Assembly: GCF_018361265.1 (NCBI RefSeq)
Contig: NZ_JAFLNH010000003.1
Location: forward strand, 694,501 to 758,500
Length of the DNA stretch: 64,000 nt
Source of the DNA: Mycobacterium sp. SM1
Lineage (GTDB): Bacteria; Actinomycetota; Actinomycetes; Mycobacteriales; Mycobacteriaceae
Reading direction: 5' to 3'
The position numbers were made by a program, and so were the translations under genes. Numbering within the stretch: position 1 is the stretch's first letter; the number at the start of each line of letters is the position of its first letter. The notes beneath the pieces are model-generated. The model was not told the origin of the DNA. It worked only from the letters and a program-made list of their open reading frames with translations, and did no database searches. Of the stretch, positions 11,508 through 19,739 are shown piece after piece.

Positions 11508-12295
11508 GCAAAACAGTGACGTGTGTTGCGAGGCTGGTAGTCGAGTCGAATCGGTCGATCGCGGAGGTTGCGCGCGAATACGGGCTGAACGAGACGACTG
11601 TTGGCGGCTGGGTAAAGAAATACCGGGCCGCGCACGCCGCTGATGAGCCGCCGCTGGAATTGTCCGAACGCGCCCGGTTGCGGGAACTCGAACGCCGTAC
11701 TCGGGAACCGGAAATAGAGAACGCGTTCCTGAAAAAGTAGCGGCGCGCTTCGCGAGGGAGCCACGGTGACCGAGAAATTCGAGTTCATCGATGCGAAGCG
11801 CGCCGCCGCTGAGCAAGGCGCAGGGCTTTCGACGGTTGCGCGGATGTGCGCACTGCTGAAGGTGCCCAAGTCCGGTTGCTCCCAGTGGTGGCATCGGCCG
11901 CAAAGCCTCACCCAACGACGCCGCGAGCCGCTCGCTGATAAGATCGCCACCTGGTTTGAGGCCTTCGGCGCCACGTGCGGCTACCGGCGCATCCATGCCG
12001 AACTCGTCCGGGCCGGCGAACGGGTCGGGCCTGAGCTGGTTCGCAAGCTCATGGGTGAGATGGGCCTGACTAGGGCGCGGCCCCGACCGCTTCGCACCAC
12101 CACCGAACCGGACCCCCACGCGCCCGACACCGTTGACCTGGTCAAGCGCGACTTCACTGCGCAGCAACCGGCAACCAAGCTCGTCGGCGACATCACATAC
12201 ATCCGAACGTGGCAGGGCTGGTTGTATTTGGCTGTGCTGACCGACTGCGCTACCCGCGAAGTGATCGGGTATGCGAGGGCTGAGCACATGCGCAC

Positions 12296-12705
12296 TGGGC
12301 AGCCCCACGGCTTTCCGTCGGCAACTACCTGCAAGCCCGCCAAGACGTCATCCTGCAAGGCCCGACCGGCGCCGGGAAGACCTACGTGGCCTGCGCATTG
12401 GGCAACAAGGCCTGCCAGCAGTACCGCAGTGTGCTCTACCTGCCGGCCGGTGAACTATTCGACCGGCTCACCATCGCCGAACGCACCGGGGAGCGCAAAC
12501 GCTGCCTGGACACCCTGGTCAAAGTGGAGCTGTTGATCATCGACGACTGGTTCCTCACCACGCCGAGCCGCCAGCAGATCCAGCAGCTACACACCTTGAT
12601 CGATCGGCGCCACAAGACGGCATCGACGATCTACTGCACCCAGCTGCCGCCCGGCCAGTGGCACGACCGCATGGAGGAGAAGATTCTCGCCTCCGAGAAC
12701 ATCGA
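12296..12705 (+). pseudogene. istB: IS21-type istB ATPase fragment
   Basis: In one frame the sequence reads VGNYLQARQDVILQ then GPTGAGKT (Walker A, about 12361-12384), VACALGNKACQQYRSVLYLP, LLIIDDW (Walker B) and TIYCTQLPPGQWHDR, the core of the IS21 helper ATPase IstB. Both ends are missing: the N-terminal part is replaced by the truncated IS3 orfB at about 12295. The C-terminal part stops after KILASE, where IS256-like sequence takes over. No istA is present. A relic only. Confidence 0.85.
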
Positions 12706-12715
12706 GCCTGGCCGC

Positions 12716-12863
12716 GACGCGGTCACCTCGTGCACAAGAGGATCGACGCGTTCGAAAGGCGTTGGCGCGACTCGTATCCGGCGGCGGTGCGGTGTCTGCT
12801 TGATGACTGTGACTCGCTGACGGTCTACCTGCGGTTCCCACGGGAGTGGCGAGTCCCCGATAC
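12716..12863 (+). pseudogene. IS256-type transposase fragment, upstream piece
   Basis: Reads HLVHKRIDAFERRWRDSYPA and on to SLTVYLRFPRE, a stretch from the C-terminal third of an IS256 (Mutator-like) transposase. It continues across an inserted IS3-family element into 14116-14437. The N-terminal two thirds, including most of the catalytic core, are absent. Confidence 0.75.
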
Positions 12864-12886
12864 TGAGTCCACCCGGTTCTAGAGTC
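12864..12886. repeat. Left terminal inverted repeat of element B
   Basis: Imperfect inverted partner of 14093-14115, sharing TGAGTCC at the outer end and TAGAGTC at the inner end. Confidence 0.85.
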
Positions 12887-12905
12887 GGGTTTTGTTGTTC
12901 TGGAT

Positions 12906-13781
12906 TCAGTTGATTTCGCAGGCCACAGGCGTGTGGGTGTGGCTGCATCGGGCAGCATACTCGGCCGGGGTGAGGTAGCCCAGTGCGGAGTGACGGTGCC
13001 GGTGATTATGTTCGTGCTTGAAGTCGCCGATGACTACTCGGGCCTCCAGCAGGTTGGTCCAGTGGTTGCGGTTGAGGCACTCCTTCCTGAGCCTGCTGTT
13101 GAACGATTCGATGTAGGCGTTGTCCCACGGCGCGCCGGGTGGAATGTAGGACAATCCGACTGTGCCGTCACAAAACTGTTGCAGCGCTTGCGAAATCATC
13201 TCCGGGCCGTTGTCCATGCGCAGCACCAGCGGCGGTCCACCGGCGGTGGCGAACACCCGCTCGAGTTCATCGACGAGACGCTCGCCGGTGATCGAGCGCT
13301 CCACGATGTTCAGCAGCGATTCGCGGGTGTGCTCGTCGACCATCGACGCGATCTTGACGGCCTTGCCGTCGATGGTGGAGTCGAACTGAAAATCCAGCGC
13401 CCACACGACCTTGGATGCGTCCGCGACGACCTGCGGCGCCGACGACACCCCCGCGCGCTTACGCGGCGAATGCGCCCGCCGCTGCAGTCCTTCCTCACGC
13501 CACAGCCGGTGGACCTTCTTTTTGTTGACCTCACGGCCCTCATCGTGGCGCAACGCCGCCCAGGCGCGCCGAAACCCATGGCACGGATGTTTGGTGGCAT
13601 AGGCGCGCAGCCAGGCCCGCAGATCGGCATCCGGGTCGGCCGGGGTCTGCGCGACCGGAGTGCGCCGGTAGGTACAACGAGCCAGCCCAACCGCCTTGCA
13701 CGCCAACCGCTCCGACATGCTCAACACCTCTTTGAGCATGTCCACGGCGCGACGCTTGGCGGCCGGGCTCAGAATTTTCCC
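12906..13781 (-). CDS. Transposase OrfB (DDE) of element B
   Basis: Integrase-core partner of the OrfA above, probably made as an OrfAB fusion by -1 frameshifting at 13775-13781; a free start could be ATG 13745. It has the HTH_21 region (CHGFRRAWAALRHDEG) and a complete DDE triad: Asp in WALDFQFDS, Asp in RMDNGPEM, Glu in DNAYIESFNSRLRKECL. It ends with the usual LGYLTPAEYAA. The length is normal for the family and there is no internal stop, so it appears intact. It catalyses copy-out-paste-in transposition of element B. Confidence 0.9.
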   Translation of the reverse strand, partial: GKILSPAAKRRAVDMLKEVLSMSERLACKAVGLARCTYRRTPVAQTPADPDADLRAWLRAYATKHPCHGFRRAWAALRHDEGREVNKKKVHRLWREEGLQRRAHSPRKRAGVSSAPQVVADASKVVWALDFQFDSTIDGKAVKIASMVDEHTRESLLNIVERSITGERLVDELERVFATAGGPPLVLRMDNGPEMISQALQQFCDGTVGLSYIPPGAPWDNAYIESFNSRLRKECLNRNHWTNLLEARVVIGDFKHEHNHRHRHSALGYLTPAEYAARCSHTHTPVACEIN

Positions 13782-14059
13782 TTCGCGACCTCCCGCAACG
13801 CATCCTTTTCCAACTCCGCCTCGGCCAGCAGCCGCTTCAACCTCGCGTTCTGCTCCCGCAACTCCTTGAGCTGCCTGGCGGCATTGATATCCATCCCGCC
13901 ATAGGTGCGCCGCCAGTTATACAGCGTCGCCGGCGACACCTCCAGCTCGGCGGCGATCTCCTCACCGGTCTTGCCTGCCGCCCCCAGCTCATCCGCACGG
14001 CGCAGCTTGCGCACGATGTCCTCCGCGGAATGCCGCTTCCGACCAGCCATGTGTTTCAT
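13769..14059 (-). CDS. Transposase OrfA of element B
   Basis: About 96 residues from ATG 14059, which has a GGAAGGGA ribosome-binding site just upstream. The protein has a helix-turn-helix (AEDIVRKLRRADELG ... EVSPATLYNWRRTYGGM) and a leucine-zipper coiled coil (LKELREQNARLKRLLAEAEL). YGGM followed by a RLKRLLAEAEL-type helix is typical of the IS407 branch of IS3. It ends ...REVAKGKF, where GGA AAA codons offer a -1 slip into orfB. Confidence 0.88.
   Translation of the reverse strand: MKHMAGRKRHSAEDIVRKLRRADELGAAGKTGEEIAAELEVSPATLYNWRRTYGGMDINAARQLKELREQNARLKRLLAEAELEKDALREVAKGKF
13775..13781 (-). promoter_or_regulatory. Putative -1 frameshift heptamer G-GGA-AAA, element B
   Basis: OrfA codons AAG GGA AAA TTC contain GGGAAAA. 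The -1 frame continues GKILSPAAKRRAVDMLKE into orfB. The same heptamer occurs at the orfA/orfB junction of element A. Confidence 0.7.
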
Positions 14060-14092
14060 CGTCCCTTCCACCCCCATCCACGGGGGCCACAG

Positions 14093-14115
14093 GACTCTAA
14101 AACAAGGCGGACTCA
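14093..14115. repeat. Right terminal inverted repeat of element B
   Basis: Imperfect inverted partner of 12864-12886, just upstream of orfA of the element. Confidence 0.85.
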
Positions 14116-14437
14116 TTCACCGGGAACACCCCAGGAGCACTGGGCCCGGGTGCGCCACTCCAATTTCATCGAGCGGACCTTCGGGGAGACCCGCCGCCGA
14201 GTCAAGGTCATCGGCCGACTGCCCGGCGAGCACTCCTGCCTGAAGCTGGTGTGGGCCGTACTCGACCGCGCCTCGGCCGGCTGGCGCGGGTTCACCATGA
14301 CACCGGCCGGGCTACGGCTACTACAGGACCTGCGAAGGTCGTTGCATGACCCACCGAACCAACTGCCGCAACGAAATTCGGAAGTACGCGCCGAAACCGG
14401 AGCGGCGCCGGCCGATGCTGTCGGCGCCATCGCATAA
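14116..14437 (+). pseudogene. IS256-type transposase fragment, C-terminal piece
   Basis: Reads EHWARVRHSNFIERTFGE then TRRRVKVIGRLPGEHSCLKL and on to the C-terminus at about 14437. HSNFIERTFGETRRR is the hallmark end of actinobacterial IS256-type transposases and carries the third catalytic Glu. It is the right-hand remainder of the fragment at 12716-12863. The flanks seem to repeat a few codons (RFPRE before, TPQEHW after), so the insertion was not perfectly clean. Confidence 0.8.
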
Positions 14438-14836
14438 AATCACAATCGCAAGTGAGCGGAATCTATGCCCGAACTTTTACACCGCGATTGGGACGCCACC
14501 CCCAGGTCAGCAACCCCAGCCCACCACGAAAATCCAAGCTGCACAACGCCTCCCGAGCATATCAAGCCGCCATCGTCGAACTCACCCGACAGGCCCTCCA
14601 CGCCGCCTGAGCATTCGCGACTCGTTCGGCATACTTGACATTCACAGCGGGGGCCTAAGCTACCTAACACGGGCTCGCAGCCCATCGAGCAACAACGGCC
14701 TGCCCATATGCCCATACCTGTTCCCCGAAGGCCCCTGTTCCGGACGGCCGCACCGTACGCTCAGCGCACTTGACCAGACAAGACAGAACACCACGCGGGC
14801 CTTCACCCCATTTCATACCGGGTACCAACCGCGATG
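14438..14836. other. Gap with no supported gene
   Basis: About 400 bp after the IS256 remnant. One frame ends ...[18 protein letters not shown] then stop near 14610, which could be the tail of another decayed coding sequence, but I cannot place it in a family. Confidence 0.4.
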
Positions 14837-15259
14837 TCAGAGTTCCAGTAGCACGGTGACCGGGCCGTCGTTGACGAGTTCGACGTCCATGTGCGCCCCG
14901 AATACACCGGTTTCCACGTGCGCACCCTGCTTTCGCAGTGCTTTCGCGAATGCCGCCACCAGCGGCTCGGCAACCGCGCCGGGAGCGGCGGCCTTCCATG
15001 AGGGTCGGCGGCCTTTCGTGGTGTCCGCGTACAAGGTGAACTGGCTGACCACCAAGATCGGCGCATTAACCGTGGCCGCTGACTGTTCATCATCGAGAAT
15101 GCGGAGGTGCCAGAGCTTTTCGGCGAGTCGCTGTGCGGTAGCGACATTGTCGCTGTGGGTGACGCCGACGAACACGAGCAGCCCCTGCCGGATAGCGCCG
15201 ACCACCCGTCCCTCCACCGACACCGCCGCTCGTGAAACCCGTTGTACCAATACCCTCAT
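14837..15259 (-). CDS. dtd: D-aminoacyl-tRNA deacylase
   Basis: About 140 residues, normal for Dtd, starting [17 protein letters not shown]. The family motifs are present: SQFTLYAD, whose Ser-Gln-Phe-Thr forms part of the active site, and a C-terminal [13 protein letters not shown] (Gly-Pro type cross-subunit motif written here as DGPVT). The enzyme hydrolyses the ester bond of D-aminoacyl-tRNAs (and glycyl-tRNA-Ala) in the cytosol, recycling tRNA and keeping D-residues out of proteins. The start at 15259 is preferred to a longer in-frame extension because it matches the conserved N-terminus. It is divergent from the thiamine-binding gene, as in M. tuberculosis Rv1897c/Rv1898. Confidence 0.95.
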   Translation of the reverse strand: MRVLVQRVSRAAVSVEGRVVGAIRQGLLVFVGVTHSDNVATAQRLAEKLWHLRILDDEQSAATVNAPILVVSQFTLYADTTKGRRPSWKAAAPGAVAEPLVAAFAKALRKQGAHVETGVFGAHMDVELVNDGPVTVLLEL

Positions 15260-15350
15260 GCGTCCTGATGCTGCCATCGGTCACGCCGGGATGGCCAGCC
15301 GCAGCACTGAGTATGCTCATTCCGTTGTGCTCCGGGAAGAGATGAGATTG

Positions 15351-15668
15351 ATGTCGGTGCTGGTCGCGTTTGCCGTCACGCCAATAGGTGCTGGCGAGAG
15401 TGTCGGTGAGATCGTCGCCGAGGCGGTGCGGGTAGTTCGAGCCTCCGGCTTGCCCCACAAGATCGGTGCGATGTTCACCGAGATCGAGGGCGAGACTTGG
15501 GGTGAAGTGATGGCCGTCGTGCAGCGCGCTGTGGAAGCCGTTGCGGCTCGGGTGCCCCGCGTCGACGTGGTGATCAAAGCGGACTGCCGGCCGGCGACCA
15601 CCGACGCGATGACGCGGAAGGTTGAGTCGGTGGAGCGGTACTTGTCCAATCCGGTTGACGGCCGCTAA
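15351..15668 (+). CDS. Thiamine-binding (MTH1187/YkoF-like) protein
   Basis: 105 residues beginning [20 protein letters not shown] with the conserved [18 protein letters not shown] helix, matching the small ferredoxin-like MTH1187 family (Rv1898 in M. tuberculosis). Family members bind thiamine-type ligands as oligomers; the precise role here is not known. The ATG at 15351 sits about nine bases after GGGAAGAG; an ATG at 15342 is an alternative. The gene ends inside a 27-bp direct repeat that spans its stop codon. Confidence 0.85.
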   Translation: MSVLVAFAVTPIGAGESVGEIVAEAVRVVRASGLPHKIGAMFTEIEGETWGEVMAVVQRAVEAVAARVPRVDVVIKADCRPATTDAMTRKVESVERYLSNPVDGR

Positions 15669-15699
15669 AACTCCGATCCGGTTGACGGCCGCTAAAACT
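15649..15699. repeat. 27-bp tandem duplication over a stop codon
   Basis: The unit at 15649-15675 is repeated from 15676, with the last three bases diverged. The first copy contains the terminal NPVDGR codons and TAA of the thiamine-binding gene, so a second copy of its tail sits downstream in the convergent intergenic space. Confidence 0.9.
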
Positions 15700-15707
15700 T
15701 GGGTCTC

Positions 15708-16202
15708 TCAGCCTTGTACCGCGGCCCGGAAGGCCCGCTCGGCCGCTTTGCCGTGCACAGCGAACACCACCCGCTGCAGCGATCGCGGCTGGTGCTCGCG
15801 AACGGCGCTGACCATCAGCTGTGCCGCCTCGTCGAGTGGAAAGCCACCGACGCCCGTACCGAAGGCCACCAGCGCAAGTGAGCGACAGCCAAGTTCATCG
15901 GCTTTGCGCAAGCTCGAGCGGGTGGCGTTCGCGATGATTTCAGCGGAGGTCGGCCCGCCGGGCTCCATCGTCGCCGCGTGGATCACATACCGCGCGGGCA
16001 GCGCACCGGCCGTGGTTTCCACCGCCTCCCCAAGACCGATCGGTGCCTTCTCACGCGACTCGCGCTGCAGCTCGGGACCGGCCGCGCGGGCGATCGCAGC
16101 CGCGACCCCGCCACCGTGGCGCAATTGGGTATTGGCGGCGTTGGTGATCGCGTCCACCTCGAGGGTGGTGACGTCAGCCTGGATTACCTCTAACTCGATC
16201 AT
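15708..16202 (-). CDS. Macro-domain (ADP-ribose-binding) protein, LppD-like
   Basis: 164 residues made almost entirely of a macro domain: IELEVIQADVTTLEVDAITN, NAANTQLRHGGGVAAAIARA (the Asn and Gly-rich loop that bind ADP-ribose), IHAATMEPGG and ALVAFGTGVGGFPLDEAA. Such proteins bind or hydrolyse ADP-ribose derivatives such as O-acetyl-ADP-ribose or ADP-ribosyl-protein. The position and strand match lppD (Rv1899c) of M. tuberculosis, but the start used here (ATG 16202) gives no lipoprotein signal. The longer reading frame up to 16283 adds no lipobox either, so this copy looks cytosolic. Confidence 0.88.
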   Translation of the reverse strand: MIELEVIQADVTTLEVDAITNAANTQLRHGGGVAAAIARAAGPELQRESREKAPIGLGEAVETTAGALPARYVIHAATMEPGGPTSAEIIANATRSSLRKADELGCRSLALVAFGTGVGGFPLDEAAQLMVSAVREHQPRSLQRVVFAVHGKAAERAFRAAVQG

Positions 16203-16566
16203 CGGCCTATCGTCCCGCAGGGCTCGCGGCCGGTGAAAGGCCTCTGGCCAGCACGTCGCCGGCCACGGCACGTCGCCGGCCACGGCTTGGCGCGGCCACG
16301 TACGGAACTCTGACCCGCGGCCACAAGGCTGTTGCGGTCATCGTCTTCGCGCGCACGCGTCTGGCCGGCGGAAGCTGCCACAGCGATACCTCCGAGCGGG
16401 CGATTGCGTAGCCGGCGACGGGATGCTCGGACTCGTCAGAACCCACATGTACCTGCTCGAGGCCGAGCTCTTGTCGCGATACCAGCGAACCGAGGCGGAC
16501 ATGTTGCGCACCCGCAGCACGGTCGCGGCCATCGCCGCGTCACCGGCGATGCTGGGCGTCATGTCG
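16203..16566. other. Intergenic with 17-bp direct repeat
   Basis: No supported gene. A 17-bp GC-rich sequence is repeated in tandem at 16251-16284. Confidence 0.5.
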
Positions 16567-17946
16567 CTATCCGGTGACCGTCGCACGATCACGCACCAGG
16601 GCATGCAGCCGCCACCGGCCGGGCACGCCTTTGAGCTCGTGCTCACCGCGATCGGCGAACCGGTGCCGCGACCCGGTGACGATGTCGCGCACCGTAGAGG
16701 ACGCCAGCACCTCGCTCGGCCCCGCGAGCGCCGCCACCCGTGCACCGATATGCACGGCCGTGCCAGCGACATCGGCGCCGCGCACTTCGACCTCGCCCGC
16801 GTGAATACCTATCCGCACCTGGATGCCAAGGACATGCACCGCCTCGACGATGGCGTCCGCGCACGCGATCGCGGCGCTGGGGCTGGTGAAGGTCGCCACG
16901 AATCCATCACCGGCCGTGTTCACTTCGCGACCGCGGAAGCGGTCGAGCTGGTGGCGAACGATGTTGTCGTGGTTGTCGAGCAGATCTCGCCAGCGGTCGT
17001 CGCCGAGCGCAGCCGCGCGCTCGGTGGAACCGACGATGTCGGTGAACACGATCGTGGTGAGCATCCGCTCGGCGTCGAATCCGCCGCGCACTCCGGTGAT
17101 GAACTCCTCGATCTCGTCGAGCATCGGCGCGGTGTCGCCGACCCAGTAGAGGGAATCGGCACCTGGTAGTTCCACATAGCGTGCGCCCGCGATGTGCTCA
17201 GCGAGGTACCGACCGTGCCCGACAGGGATGAGCTGCACGTCTTCGCGATGCACGATCAACGTGGGTGCGGTGATGCGGGCCAAGGTGTCGCGGACATCGG
17301 CCTCGGTCACCAGCTTGGTGACGGCGCTGGCCATGCTCGGCGACGCGGCACGGTTGCCGGCAAGATCCCACCACGCGCGGAACGCCTGGTCACGGGCAAC
17401 GCCCGGCGCAACGATTCCCAGAACGTCGAAGCCCCGCTCGACGGCATCCGGCTCGATCGCGACCGTCAGGAATCGCTCGGCGGCGCTCGCCTCAGAGCCG
17501 ACCGGGTAGTCGGGCGCCCGCAACACCCGCGCCAGGCCATTGACGATCACCAGGCTGCGCACCCGCTCGGGGTAATCGGCCGCGAGAACGAGTCCGACCA
17601 TCGCGTGGAAACTCGGCGCCAGGATCGACGCCTGCGCGCATCCGACCTCGTCCATGACGGCGATCGCATCCTCGGCCCAGAACGCCGGCCCGAGCACCTC
17701 GAGCGAGGGAACGCGCGACGAGAGGCCTATTCCGCGGAAATCGAATCGGATCACCCGGCTGAAGGACGCCAGCCGCCGATGGAAACGGCACATCGAGGGC
17801 TCGGCGTCGATGGTGTCGATCGGGATGGATGGCCCGGGCAACACGAGCAGGTCCACCGGGCCATCACCGAAGACCTGATAGGCGATGTCCAGCTTCAGAT
17901 GGCCGTCGCCGCATTTGGCGTAACGAGTTCGCGGAAACGGCGCCAC
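16567..17946 (-). CDS. lipJ: Adenylate cyclase with alpha/beta-hydrolase domain, LipJ-like
   Basis: 459 residues in two domains. Residues about 10-275 form an alpha/beta-hydrolase fold ([22 protein letters not shown]), whose nucleophile elbow reads [10 protein letters not shown] instead of GxSxG. Residues about 290-455 form a class III cyclase domain: [12 protein letters not shown] and [11 protein letters not shown] carry the two metal-binding Asp residues. The architecture matches Rv1900c (LipJ) of M. tuberculosis and it sits between the macro-domain gene and cinA, as there. The residue before TAGDG is Asn where Lys is canonical, and VHIGAR has His where Asn is usual, the non-canonical substitutions I recall from Rv1900c. 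Starts at GTG 17946 with no strong ribosome-binding site; divergent from cinA. Confidence 0.9.
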   Translation of the reverse strand: MAPFPRTRYAKCGDGHLKLDIAYQVFGDGPVDLLVLPGPSIPIDTIDAEPSMCRFHRRLASFSRVIRFDFRGIGLSSRVPSLEVLGPAFWAEDAIAVMDEVGCAQASILAPSFHAMVGLVLAADYPERVRSLVIVNGLARVLRAPDYPVGSEASAAERFLTVAIEPDAVERGFDVLGIVAPGVARDQAFRAWWDLAGNRAASPSMASAVTKLVTEADVRDTLARITAPTLIVHREDVQLIPVGHGRYLAEHIAGARYVELPGADSLYWVGDTAPMLDEIEEFITGVRGGFDAERMLTTIVFTDIVGSTERAAALGDDRWRDLLDNHDNIVRHQLDRFRGREVNTAGDGFVATFTSPSAAIACADAIVEAVHVLGIQVRIGIHAGEVEVRGADVAGTAVHIGARVAALAGPSEVLASSTVRDIVTGSRHRFADRGEHELKGVPGRWRLHALVRDRATVTG

Positions 17947-18065
17947 CGAAACAGCCTAATCCAGCTGGCTAGGCAACGCGCCACGGATGACCTTGCCGCG
18001 CGGCGGCACTCACGAAGCGATTCGCCACGGTTCGTCGCCAGACCGGGGTGCGTAGTCTTGACCGG

Positions 18066-19370
18066 GTGAGCGCGCGTGCGGGCATCCTGGTCACCGGCAC
18101 CGAGGTGCTGAGCGGGCGGGTCCAAGACCGCAACGGCCCCTGGATCGCCGAGCGGCTCTTTGAGCTTGGGGTCGAGCTGGCGCACCTGACGATCTGTGGT
18201 GACCGCCCGCGCGACATCGAGGCGCAGCTGCGCTTTCTGGCCGGCGAGGGTGTGGACCTGATCGTCACCAGCGGCGGCCTGGGGCCCACGGCCGACGACG
18301 TAACCGTCGAGACGGTGGCGCGCTTCGCCGGCCGTGAGCTGCTGCTGGACACCGAGCTGGAGTGCAAGATCGCCGCGATCCTGAAACCCATGATGGCGCG
18401 CTTCGACGATGTCGACTTCGACGCGGTGCGTGCGGCCAACCGCAAGCAAGCCCTGATTCCGGCCGGAGCGCAGGTGATCGACCCGATAGGCACGGCTCCG
18501 GGTCTGGTGGTGCCCGGCAAGCCCACGGTCGTCGTGCTGCCGGGCCCCCCGCGCGAACTTCAGCCGATGTGGCAGACGGCGGTGACGACGGCGTCCGTAC
18601 AGGAGGCGATCGCTGGGCGAACGATTTACCGGCAGGCGACGGTGCGGATGTTCGGGCTGCCCGAGTCCGGTCTGGCCGAGACGCTGCGCGACGCGCAACG
18701 TCGCATCCCCGGCTTCGAGTTGCTCGAGATCACCACCTGTCTGCGCCGGGGCGAGATCGAAATGGTCACCCGGTATGAGCCGCCCGCGGCGGGCGTGTAC
18801 GCGCAACTGCTGGAGCTGCTGCGTGACCGGCATGGCCAGCAGATCTACTCCGAAGACGGCTCGCGGGTAGACGAGCAGGTGGCGCGCTTGCTGAGCGGTC
18901 GACGAATCGCGACGGCGGAGTCTTGCACGGCGGGGCTCGTGGCGGCCCGGCTGACGGAGCTACCCGGCTCGTCCGCCTACGTCGCGGGCGGGGTGGTGGC
19001 CTACGCCAACGACGCGAAAGTGCGGCTCCTGGGCGTGGACGCGGCGCTGATCGAGGCGCACGGGGCGGTGTCCGAACCGGTCGCGGAGGCGATGGCCGCG
19101 GGCGCGCTGAACCGTTTCCGGGCCGACACCGCGATCGCGATCACCGGGATCGCCGGACCGGGCGGGGGAACACCCGAGAAGCCGGTGGGAACGGTGTGCT
19201 TCAGCGTGATGCTGGCCGGCGGCTCGACGCTCACCCGAACCGTACGGCTGCCGGGCAACCGCGCTGACGTGCGCGAGCGCTCGACGACGGTGGCGATGCA
19301 CCTGCTGCGGCGCGCGCTGAGCGGCGTCGGCGACGCCGCCAGCGCGCATGCTTCGGTCGGCAACGGCTAA
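18066..19370 (+). CDS. cinA: CinA-like competence/damage-inducible protein, NMN deamidase
   Basis: 434 residues from GTG 18066. The N-terminal MoaB/MogA-like domain ([41 protein letters not shown]) has ADP-ribose pyrophosphatase-type activity in studied homologues. The C-terminal CinA domain ([56 protein letters not shown]) deamidates nicotinamide mononucleotide. It acts in the cytosol in pyridine-nucleotide salvage. The length is standard. The 3' neighbour in M. tuberculosis is nanT; here the next item is an IS110-family element. Confidence 0.95.
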   Translation: MSARAGILVTGTEVLSGRVQDRNGPWIAERLFELGVELAHLTICGDRPRDIEAQLRFLAGEGVDLIVTSGGLGPTADDVTVETVARFAGRELLLDTELECKIAAILKPMMARFDDVDFDAVRAANRKQALIPAGAQVIDPIGTAPGLVVPGKPTVVVLPGPPRELQPMWQTAVTTASVQEAIAGRTIYRQATVRMFGLPESGLAETLRDAQRRIPGFELLEITTCLRRGEIEMVTRYEPPAAGVYAQLLELLRDRHGQQIYSEDGSRVDEQVARLLSGRRIATAESCTAGLVAARLTELPGSSAYVAGGVVAYANDAKVRLLGVDAALIEAHGAVSEPVAEAMAAGALNRFRADTAIAITGIAGPGGGTPEKPVGTVCFSVMLAGGSTLTRTVRLPGNRADVRERSTTVAMHLLRRALSGVGDAASAHASVGNG

Positions 19371-19739
19371 CCAGGTATCTCGACGTTATACGCTGGGCAG
19401 CAGACAAAAACAGACAAAATCAGGGCTGTGCTGCAAACTAACTATGGCCAAGGGCAGGGCATCCAAGGGTCATCCAAGGCCATCGCTGTGCGCGCTAACC
19501 ACATGAGTTCCCTATCCCTTCCGGGGGACGCCTTGCGGGCGTGAAAATGGGGTCGGGTCGCCTGCCGACGCCGATGTTTCCTTGGGCGTGTGAGCCCGCA
19601 TGTGAGTTTGGTGCCGGGGCCCGACCTGGAAGGGTCACGCACTGTTGCTTCGAGCACGCCGGTCAGAATTTCGGTTCCCTTGACCGAGGCCCCAGGCGAC
19701 CCACCCGATATGGATGGATTCGATGGGAGGGTAACAGAA
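19371..19739 (+). ncRNA. Candidate left end of the IS110 element with possible bridge RNA
   Basis: About 370 bp between cinA and the IS110 transposase start, without a supported coding sequence. It contains short direct repeats (CATCCAAGG twice near 19468-19490) and a small hairpin, ACGCC (19528-19532) paired with GGCGT (19538-19542). IS110-group elements are known to encode a structured bridge RNA in the non-coding end upstream of the transposase. The position fits, but no target or donor loop has been identified here, so the RNA is an inference. Confidence 0.3.

Larger units (their letters stand above)
9939..11515 (-). mobile_element. IS3-family element A (about 1.58 kb) inserted in another IS3 orfA
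   Basis: This element interrupts the OrfA frame of a different IS3-type element. Its ends are imperfect inverted repeats of about 41 bp (9942-9982 and 11467-11507), sharing GTCTGA, TTAATG, GGCA and AAATACCCAGCC. The host frame carries GTGACG on both sides (9933-9938 and 11516-11521), which fits a 6-bp target duplication, although the exact ends are a few bases uncertain. Removing the element restores the reading ...RDEVVT|VARLVV. It encodes orfA and orfB on the - strand, with orfB carrying a nonsense codon. Confidence 0.85.
9885..12294 (+). pseudogene. IS3-type element, orfA/orfB, split and truncated
   Basis: A TTG at 9885 with an upstream GAGGGGAA reads MAGKYTKYKPEFRDEVVT, an IS3 OrfA N-terminus. 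It is broken at 9938 by an inserted element and resumes at 11516 as VARLVVESNRSIAEVAREYG, the OrfA helix-turn-helix and coiled coil. The C-end reads ...IENAFLKK and meets an early TAG at 11738. The usual AARFAREPR tail continues in another frame up to 11767, so one base appears lost. OrfB starts at GTG 11766, overlapping that tail. It carries the IS3 HTH_21 region (GYRRIHAEL) and the first DDE segment (LVGDITYI, with the metal Asp). It is cut at about 12294 after HMRT, where istB sequence begins, so the later catalytic residues are gone. Non-functional. Confidence 0.85.
12864..14115 (-). mobile_element. IS3-family (IS407-like) element B, 1252 bp
   Basis: A compact element bounded by imperfect 23-bp inverted repeats, 12864-12886 and 14093-14115 (both TGAGTCC...TAGAGTC). 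It carries orfA and orfB on the - strand and lies inside an IS256-type transposase gene. No clear target duplication is visible next to the repeats (ATAC on one side, TTCA on the other). Both reading frames are open, so this is the best candidate for an active element in the cluster. Confidence 0.88.

Noticed and set aside
10835..11974. 379-residue frame read as a separate protein
   Set aside because: Its upstream half runs across the element end and antisense of orfB of the other IS; only the last third is real OrfB sequence entered by -1 frameshifting.
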